Assembly: GCA_023512835.1 (NCBI GenBank)
Contig: CM042089.1
Location: 16,728,562-16,792,561 of the forward strand
Length of the DNA stretch: 64,000 nucleotides
DNA from: Taxillus chinensis
Lineage: Eukaryota > Streptophyta > Magnoliopsida > Santalales > Loranthaceae
Direction of reading: 5' to 3'
A program made the translations under genes and the position numbers. The notes beneath the pieces are model-generated. The model did no database searches. It worked only from the letters and a program-made list of their open reading frames with translations, and was not told where the DNA came from. Position 1 is the stretch's first letter; each line of letters opens with the position of its first letter. Below are positions 56,029 through 64,000 of the stretch, one piece after another.

Positions 56029-57379
56029 TGTTGGTCCCGGAGAGCCTAGAGGGGGAGGGGGTGAATAGGCTCTTTGAAAATTCTTTCTCTCTCTTAATGG
56101 CTAGACACTCACTCTGGTTAAACGGATAAAATCAGTGTGGAAGATTAACCAGGTAGTGGAAGTATGTTGCTTTATTATTTGAAGATAATTACAACGAAGC
56201 AAAACAGTGCTTTAGCTGATTACAACACAACACTCTGTTATGGTTACACACACTTGGTTGTAAATCTCTGTATAAGCTATTTCACACGATACACGCTTGT
56301 GAGTATTTTTGTATTAGTAAGCGTGCGCGTATATATTTTACATTGCTTCATGTATATATAGACATCCTAGGAATCTATCTTGGAACTGCATTTTCCGAGC
56401 AGTGTGAAGCATTGAAATTCTTCATCGGAAAATGCTGAATCTCTAACTGCTGCGGATGTGGAGCTCGAAATATTGGAAGCATAAGTTGTGGTGAATTCTT
56501 GCTTGATTCCAATTGTATTTGAGATCGCGTCCACATCTCCGCATGATCCATGTGTAAGAATTTAGGTTTTCAACGGGTTTGTTTTACATCGGGACGAAGT
56601 GAGCTGATTGCAATAAAAGCAGCTTGGAAATGATGAAGCAGTGTCTTCTTAGTCCGTCATAAGGTTTCTTACTCCGTATCAACGAAGCTCGGATCCTTAC
56701 TCTGTGTCAGTGGTTGTGTACTCCGTATGAATGAAGTCCTGGAATCCTTGTTCCATGTCAGTGCCTCTTACTCCGCAAGAAGTATAGGCTCGGAGAGCTT
56801 ATTCCGCATCAACGCTTCCTTACTCCGCATAAAGTAGGTACTGAAGACATACTCTGTATCAGTGAATCCTTACTCCACATGAGTAATGGGTCGGATTCCT
56901 TATTCCACATTTGTTGTCCTTACTCCGCAACAATTGTCCTTACTCCATTCGAATGAGATTCGGATTTCTTAGTCCGTGTCTTCTTTTTCTTTAGTCCAGT
57001 GGAGTGACAATTTCGATTCTCTCTCCGCAACAAGTCTCTCTTATTCCGTGCGAGTGATAGACTTGGAATCTTATTCCATATCAATTGACTTAGTCAAGTT
57101 GAGAGTTAGACACGGGTTCCTCAAGTCGTTTTGTCAAGTGTTTAGTCCGCACGAAAAGTCCTTACTCCGGATGAAGACTCGGTTATGTACCAAGTGAATG
57201 ACGATACTCATGATGATCCGGATTAGGATTATGTATCCTGTCCTTAGCTTGTTCTCACACGAGTAGGTCCGGATTAGAGTTAACTCATCTACACAGACTT
57301 AATAGTAAACATGAAACATCTCGAGTCAAAGTACATAGGGTTTGTTCTGCATTATCCAAATTCTAGGTTTGATCCAACA
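56029..57379 (-). mobile_element. 3' LTR of copia element 4
   Basis: Plus-strand text TGTTGGTCCC...GATCCAACA; 1351 bp. The CTTACTCCGCAT repeats at 56650-57190 are the antisense form of CGGAGTAAG. Confidence 0.85.
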
Positions 57380-57391
57380 ATCTCCCCCCAA
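57380..57391 (-). other. Polypurine tract of copia element 4
   Basis: Minus strand TTGGGGGGAGAT abuts TGTTGGATC. Confidence 0.75.
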
Positions 57392-57570
57392 TATGGATAT
57401 GCCAAACCCTTTATAATCTGATCCGGTAAAGCGGCAAGAAATAACACGAGGTAAGGATTAAAGAGAACAATTCCACTAAGTTGCAGCAGGAATACAGTAA
57501 GCCTCAGTACAGATATAAATTATGATACATATGCCTTACTATATTTGAATATCATCTTTGCTGCATGCTC

Positions 57571-60250
57571 TCATAGTGCCATTGTCTGCTTCTTAGTGAA
57601 CTCGATGATATTTTTCCAGTTATCATCAAAGGAGATAACAGATTTCAGGAAGTAGCAGACAAAAGCTCCACAACTGTTTCCATCGGGTTGCTGGGGCACA
57701 TTCTTTTTGTTCCAGATCGTCCCCATAAGTACTTTATCCTGACCAAGAGGCGGTAAATCTAAGTCTTCGTAGAGAGAACTCTGTCTGATTACATCAGACA
57801 AGGTTCGAACGAGACTCTGCATCTGATTCTTTCTAATCTGGCGATCAACAACCTGATGAGAATCCAGAAGCAAGATTTTCTTCTCTTTGATCAGAAAAAC
57901 AATCAGCATGAAATGTGGGGAGTCGACCCGGAAAGGGATAAAAATGATGGACAGAGAGGTCCATGGTCGGTTATTTTCTGCTGTACCATAGATGTAGGAT
58001 AGAATAACGTCCACAGCAGGAAACTGGTTTTCAACCCAGCAAGGAAGAACATCAAAATCAAGGCCTTCCTCAAGTAAAGAGGGGAATAGCCTCAACTCCA
58101 TCTTTACTGCCAGAGCATAGTTGTCGATGTCGTCAGTGGAAAATTGTCCCTCCTCAGATAGTATGGTCCGTATGTCTTGAGGTTCGAAGGGGGACGAGGC
58201 AGACACACATCGGCGCTCGGCGGTGGAGGAGGCATAGGCCTTGGCCGCAGCAAAAATGCTCCCATCAGCATCATCTGGATGCAATTCTGCGTATGATGGG
58301 AGGAAGGAGATGGCACCAGATGGAACAGCAGGAGTGGGAGAGCTGGTCTGGCCAGTGGAGAAACGGCTGCGTTTAGGCACCAAAAGGCCTAGAGGAAGAG
58401 CTGGTGTAGACCGTTTGCGAGAGGCAACGCTAGCAGTGGAAGGAGGGGAAGGATCAAATGATTTCTCCCCCGGTTTGGCAGATCGGCGAGAGCGGGAGGG
58501 ACTGGCCACGACTTGCGTTAAGTCCGCAATGGAGGTAGACAAGTAAGAGAAAGACGTGGCGAGCCGCTCAAGCTTCTGATCCATGGAGAGAGAGGAAGAG
58601 GAGAAGGTAGAAAGAAGCTCGGCACCCATGGCCCAGACATGGTCGGAAAGGGCCTGGGTTTGAAGACGAGTGTCCTTAGCAAGGCGATCGAGTTGGGCGG
58701 AGAAAGCAGCCTCAGATAAAATCGTGGCAAAAGAGGCGCGCCCAAGACCAAAGGCAGGAGCTTTTGAGGACTCGCCCGCATAAAGAGGGGCAGGTGTGGG
58801 CAAGGCAGAGTCGGCGGCAGCAGGAGAGGATGGTGGTTGTACAGCAGCAGCAGCAGGAGGTGCGGCAGATCCACTTTGACTGGAGAGGTCAATGGTAGGG
58901 ATATCCGCAGGATAAGAGGGACCCGCCTCAGCAGGGACAGGTGTCCGTGCGTTATGGGCAGGGCCGGAGGAGGCAGCAGCAGGAGGTGCATCCTGAAGGA
59001 GAGACGGCGTTACAAAGCCGTGGTAGTAGTTCCAAGTAAGCATTTCCTTCGGGTCCGGGTGTGTTGAGCGTAAAACCCCCCAGAGGGTCGGTTCTGGGAT
59101 GTCGGCGGTAATGACGAGGCCGAAGCCGCGACCAGCGGTCATTCGGTGGGTCGGTGGGAAGACGGTGGAGGTAGTCTTGGAGGTCCGGAGAGTGAGCGGG
59201 AGAGGCTTCCGCAGGAGAAGATGGGAGGTCCGGAAGTACAGCAGCAACAGCCGCTGTGACCGGAGAGATGGGTGCGGGAGCGTCAGTAGCAGCATCAGGA
59301 GCAGCAGCAGCAGCAAGAGAGGCAGGGACATCAGCAGGAGAGGTGGAGGTGGTAACCTCAAGGAAGTGCGGCTAAGAGGGCCCTGCAGCAGTAGACGGGT
59401 CAGCCCGAACGCTGTGCAGCGAACTGTGGGAGCGTGCCGGAGCGGCAACGGACCGGATGCAGGAGTGGACGGACCGGAGAGCAAAACTGAGTTAGTGACC
59501 CGAGCTGGCAACAGGTTCACCAATGGAACTAGCTTGTTGTTCTAAAATAGCAGCAAGGGCACGGGAGACTGGAGGGCGGCGAACGGTGAGGGTCCCATCG
59601 GCAGTAAGATGTCGGAAGTAGTAGGTCGCCAGGAAGGGAATCACCAGTTCACTCTGGAAGTGCGCGGGATGAAGATGCCAGAAAATTTGGGACAAAATCC
59701 GTCTGAAGGACAAGTTCTGTTTCCCATTCCGCATCACCCGGAAGAGAAAGTTGCCCCAGTCAAGTGGCAGTGACTTAAAAACCGCGTACATCGCCAGCAG
59801 GAGATCGTATGCAACCGAGTCGAGAGCCGTGGAGCGAGCCAGAAGACACCAGCTGAGTATGGTGGCCATACAACGGTGAGGACCATGGAAAGACTTCATT
59901 TTGTACTCCTTCACCTTATTAGGACACCCCATGGAAGCAGCCATGGCAGCAGCATTTGGCCAGATGTCATCGCCGGCAGGAAGGTTGAAGACGTCCCGGA
60001 TCACCTGAGGTGTGATCTTGATAGGTTCCCCTCGAACCACAGAAAAGATATACTCCTCAGTTGAGGTATAGTGCTGATAGAAGGCCAGGACGTCCGACAC
60101 TAGAAGATCAGCCGGGGTAGAGACAAGCGCGAAAAGGTTGCTGTGCTCGAGTAGCTGGTGAACCTCGTGGAGCCATGCTGGAGGATCAGAGATTTCGGAC
60201 CAATCGACAAGATGGCCAAGAACAACACCATAGAGAGCTTGGGATGCCAT
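57571..60250 (-). pseudogene. Third ORF of copia element 4: N-domain, linker and intact Ulp1-like C48 peptidase domain
   Basis: The start at 60250 opens 252 codons: GHLVDWSEISDPPAWL, TPADLLVSDVLAFYQHY, RGEPIKITPQVIRDVFNLP and LLLAMYAVFKSLPLDWG. This N-domain resembles the 'putative plant transposon protein' family. One frameshift near 59500 leads into the 650-codon frame 59523-57571, whose first, Leu-rich 130 or so residues are out of frame. Then come a Pro/Ala/Ser linker, a likely coiled coil (about residues 305-365) and a Ulp1-like domain: His537 (SPHFMLIVF), Asp554 (LLLDSH), Gln612 and Cys618 (PQQPDGNSCGAFVCYF). His-Asp spacing (17) and Gln-Cys spacing (6) equal those of yeast Ulp1. Ulp1 enzymes cut SUMO precursors and SUMO conjugates. 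Here, polyprotein or SUMO targets are both open. Confidence 0.82.
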
Positions 60251-62020
60251 TGAGAGTGAAAGATTGATGGAGAAGGAGAGAAAATCTTTGCAGGAAAAAG
60301 GTGCGGCGAGGGTTTAGGGTTTTGAGAGTTGGTAGGGATAACCTCGGTCGACGCTGATAGTGCGGGATAAATAGGATCCTTTCCGTGGAAGTAAGTGGGT
60401 CTCGAGTTTAAGCGAAATGAACAGTGAGCCACCCGACTTCCTTATGTCATTAGAAGTGATGGATTAGCGCCGTCGAATAGACCTATGACGTGGCGACTGT
60501 GCTAACCATTCAAAGATGACAGCTGTAGGCATACTTCCGGATTTTCGAAAAGATAAAATATCGGGCTCGAGGCATGCAGTAAATGAACCATCATTACCCC
60601 TCCTCAAAAATAAGCGATGTAAGATAATTACTTGGTTTATCGCGAATTGAGAATTCCAAGAGTCAGGAGGAAATAAACCGACTTTCATCTGGAGAAGGAT
60701 AATCCGTATAAAGAACATCCGGATAAGACTGACTAACTGTATCCGTATGAACAGAGTGTTGAGTAGAGATGATTCCTTTGTTGTCTTGATGTCGAGAAAG
60801 TGTGAAGTACCACAACACCTCAGAAATCCGAGACATCAGACAAGATAGAGCGATGAATTGCAAAGAGAATCTGAACTTGTGACTTAACAAATAGATGCTT
60901 TGAAGAGCAAGTCTCATCAGGTTCGGCTTAGTCAAGATAACCAATATAGGAGAATAACACGCAATCCGAACTAAGAAGAAACAGAACTTATGCATAAAAA
61001 GTTAAGTGCTAGACACATACATAAGAAGTGAAAGCCATCATACTGAAATCAATGTATGTGTGAGATAATTAACACATAAATCCAATAGGTCAACATAGCC
61101 AATCCTTCATACTGAGAATGAGAGCAAAGATTTAATTAGATTTATATGACGTCATCTATCAGAGAATGTATGAGTGAAAATAGAAAGAAGAGCACATGAT
61201 GTATGATGTTACAACCGATCGTCATGCCTAAAATGCTAGGAAGAGGAAGATAACAGCCAAGCAATCCACAATTCCGATTCAACAATGCAAGTCCAATCAG
61301 CTTTATGAGTGAGAGTTATAGGGCGGAACATCCGAGACATATCAGAGAGGCATTACTTAATAATAAGCATTCTCTCGCCCTGTAGTCATGCCTTTTGCTG
61401 AAACAGGGGGCCTTACTTATGATTCAATGAAGTATTCTCTCCCCCTGAGATCAGCGAATCATTTTGATGCGATCTTCTCGAGGATGACTCCCCCTCAGAT
61501 AGACAGCCAGGAAAGAGGTCATGAAATGTGAATCGGGGGTTAGTACTGACATAATAGAGAGAGCAATTTCTCCCCCGTGGACTGTTAAAGCCTTTAAGAC
61601 ATTTCCTGTTTAAGATGAATCATGAGAAACTGCTGCCTATCCTTGATTTACTCCACTCAAGCAGCTGATCGGCAGACATAGTGAATTTCCACTTTCAATC
61701 CGAGCTATCCCAAATCATTCCTCAACCATGCATCTTAGATATGTCAGTCAGTCAGGAAATCATAAGACATGAGATGGAAGATGGAGTAGAGTTCATGACA
61801 TCAAAAGAGGATATGTTTCATATATATTTAATTATATTTGCTTGATTCACTATCAATCCGGAAAAGCAAGCATCCTCCCACATGAACTTAGTGAGAAATA
61901 TCAGAACATTTAAACGACTAAAGTAAGATAGTTAAACATGAAGTTCGATATCTTTCACTAACCATTAAGTACAGCAATGCATGTTCTGAGACTAACTACT
62001 GATGGATAACAGGTGAGAAG
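60251..62020 (-). other. Spacer of copia element 4 between RNase H and third ORF
   Basis: Non-coding and homologous to the other spacers. Pyrimidine tracts on the plus strand, hence purine in sense, lie at about 61440, 61487 and 61571. Confidence 0.6.
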
Positions 62021-64000
62021 CTATGCAGAAAAGTCAAGCATACCTAATTTGAGAAGAAGTTCAGAAAATCTTACATCAGGTAAGGGCTTTGTAAGTATAT
62101 CCACCAGTTGATCTTCAGTAGCAACATGTTTCAAGGATATGTGCTTTTTAAGAACATGGTCGTGAATGAAATAATGCCTGACCTCAATATGTTTAGTCTT
62201 TGGATGCATGACGGGATTATTCCTGATAGCAATAGCACTGGTATTGTCACAGTAGAGTGGAACAGATGTCATGTTGAAGCCGTAGTCAGTAAGTTGACTT
62301 TGCATCCAGAGAAGCTGTGCGCAACTCCCAGCAGCTATATATTCCGCTTCAGCAGTAGAGGTTGATACGGAATTCTGCTTCTTACTGAACCAAGAGATCA
62401 ATCTGTTTCCAAGGAATTGGTATGTACCACTGGTGCTTTTCCTGTCTATGCGACATCCGGCAAAATCAGCATCAGAATATCCAGATAAGGCGAAGTTGGA
62501 CTCTTTTGGGTACCAAAGTCCCAAATTCATCGTCCCTTTGAGATACCTTAATATTCATTTTACGTGAAGCATATGTGACTCTTTGGGATTCACCTGATAT
62601 CTTACGCAGATGCAAGTTGCAAACATTATGTCCGGGCGACTTGCTGTAAGATACAGCAAGGATCCAATCATCCCTCTGTACTCAGTCATATTCATTGATT
62701 TGCCATCAACATCTGGGTCTAACTTGGCACTGACTGGCATTGGAGTTTTGACGGGAGATGAACCTTCCATACCAAGCTTCTTGATTAAGTTGCGAGTGTA
62801 CTTAGCTTGGTTTATGAAGGTCCCTTCCTTCAGTTTTTTGACTTCAATCCCAAAGAAGTAGGACAGTTCTCCCATCATACTCATCTCAAACTTTCCAGTC
62901 ATCAACTTGGCGAACTCATCACAAAGCTTCGGATTAGTTGATCCGAAAATGATATCATCCACGTAAATCTGTACGATCAAAGTATGTCCCTTCTCTTTCC
63001 GTAAGAATAGCGTGGTGTCAATCTTTCCTTTTTGAAAGTTGTGAGCAAGTACGAATTCTGAAAGTGTGTCGTACCAGGCACTTGGAGCTTGCTTCAATCC
63101 GTACAAGGCTTTCCTTAGTTTGTAGACCAGATGTCCAGCCTTTGGTTCAATGAAACCTAGAGGTTGTTCAACATATACCTCCTCTTGAAGATCTCCATTT
63201 AGAAATGCACTCTTGACATCCATTTGATAAACTTTAAAGTTTTCGTATGAAGTGTATGCCAAGAACATTCTGATTGCTTCAAGTCTGGCTATTGGGCAAA
63301 GGTTTCATCATAGTCTATTCCTTCTTCTTGACGATAATCCTTGGCTACCAGTCGGGCTTTGTTCTAGATTACGATTCCGTCCGTATCAAGTTTGTTCGAA
63401 ACACCCATTTAACTCCAATTACTTGTTGAGACTTTGGCCTAGGTACAAGAGTTCACACATCATTCCTCTTGAACTGATTTAACTCTTCCTGCATGGCGTC
63501 TATCCAATTTGAATCTTGAAGTGCTTCTTCCACCACCTTTGGCTCTATTTGCGACAAAAAGCAAGAGTAGAGGCACATGTTGGAGGTGGTTGCTCTTGTT
63601 CTAACACCAACAGTAGGATCACCAATCACTTGTTCTTGAGGATGGTTTTGAGTCCACTTATAGTTTTGTGCAAGTGGTGGTGAATACTCAATGATTTGAA
63701 GCTCTGTCAGATTAGGTGGTACTCGTTCGTCTGCATGTGTGAGCTTCTTCTGGGCCAGCATTATCCATATCAATAGGTTCTGGAGTGTTTTGCGGTTCTC
63801 TATTACTATTTATTTCTGTATTAGCTGGTCCGGATGGACTTGAAGGTGCTCCGGTAGTTTGAATATCCGAAGGAACATGTCTAGAGTTAAGTGGAAGTCC
63901 CGAGTCCGATTCATCCGTAGCATCATCTGCATCATTTCTTCGTTCTTCACTGGTGCCATGTGGTTGGTTAGTAGGAGCGACAGGAACATTCATAAACTTT
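62021..64000 (-). pseudogene. Copia element 4 RT and RNase H, partial, lightly damaged
   Basis: RNase H (62530-62021) is intact, with GYSDADFAGC, AEAEYIAAGS, LYCDNTSAIAI and TKHIEVRHYFIHDHV. It is in frame with RT (63268-62555), separated by one TGA near 62559. RT has [13 protein letters not shown] and [12 protein letters not shown] frameshift near 63285 and another near 63460 separate the RT N-terminal part (63773-63453, [17 protein letters not shown]). The Ser/Pro linker from integrase continues to the window edge. The integrase core and gag are outside. Confidence 0.88.

Larger units (their letters stand above)
56029..64000 (-). mobile_element. Sirevirus-like Ty1/copia element 4, minus strand, runs off the window
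   Basis: The 3' LTR is 56029-57379, followed leftwards in sense by the polypurine tract, third ORF, spacer, RNase H and RT; the integrase linker is cut by the window edge. The best-preserved third ORF of the window is here. It belongs to the same family as elements 1 and 2 but is clearly diverged. CATCA (56024-56028) is the expected left duplication; its partner is outside. Confidence 0.88.

Noticed and set aside
59100..59523. Leu-rich N-terminus of the 650-codon frame as a membrane or signal region
   Set aside because: It is the wrong frame of the Ala/Ser/Pro linker; the N-domain frame from 60250 runs into the same DNA, so a frameshift explains it.

Overview
The window is nuclear DNA from a flowering plant, probably a dicot; I could not place the species. 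One host gene is recognisable: an intron-less PSB27 gene for a thylakoid-lumen photosystem II assembly/repair factor, at the left edge (476-1003), with a GATAAG/GATAAG/CACGTG light-response-like cluster upstream. Nearly everything else is transposable-element DNA, mostly nested. No tRNA, rRNA or CRISPR array was seen.

Layout. 1887-3045 is a degenerate LTR-like piece filled by a two-part tandem repeat. 4939-38248 is one large, internally deleted Ogre/TAT-type Ty3/gypsy element on the minus strand, bounded by a CTGAG target duplication. It has a tRNA-Arg-type primer site, a broken gag, a 98-bp tandem array before the 3' LTR, and no pol. Later insertions sit inside it: a truncated gypsy-like LTR (6531-8143), a Sirevirus-like Ty1/copia element (11350-25654) whose 5' LTR holds a solo LTR (12245-14099), another solo LTR (28131-30147), and a CACTA transposon remnant (31853-36053) carrying intron-containing pieces of an alpha-galactosidase gene. 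After about 2 kb of AT-rich DNA, a solo gypsy-like LTR (40393-55171, TSD CACGT) is split by a second copia element (41269-54087, TSD GTGTG). Next come a plus-strand copia LTR piece (55187-56028) and a minus-strand copia element (56029 to the window edge) inserted into it.

The three copia elements share one plan: 1.2-1.35 kb LTRs, an initiator-Met-tRNA primer site, gag with CCHC zinc knuckle(s), protease, integrase, RT and RNase H. A roughly 1.5-1.7 kb gap carrying purine tracts then leads to a long third ORF. That ORF has a conserved N-terminal domain, an Ala/Ser/Pro-rich linker and a C-terminal Ulp1-like (C48) cysteine peptidase domain. The minus-strand copy keeps His, Asp, Gln and Cys at Ulp1-like spacing. 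This is the most interesting system in the window.

Three other patterns stand out. A CGGARTAAGG motif is amplified in LTRs of unrelated element classes. A 37-bp-periodic near-palindrome lies 12-14 bp upstream of the TATA box in the gypsy-like LTRs. Almost all differences between the two LTRs of the 41269-54087 element fall at CAG/CTG/CCG sites, which looks like a methylation-linked sequence artefact, so its frameshifts should be treated with caution.
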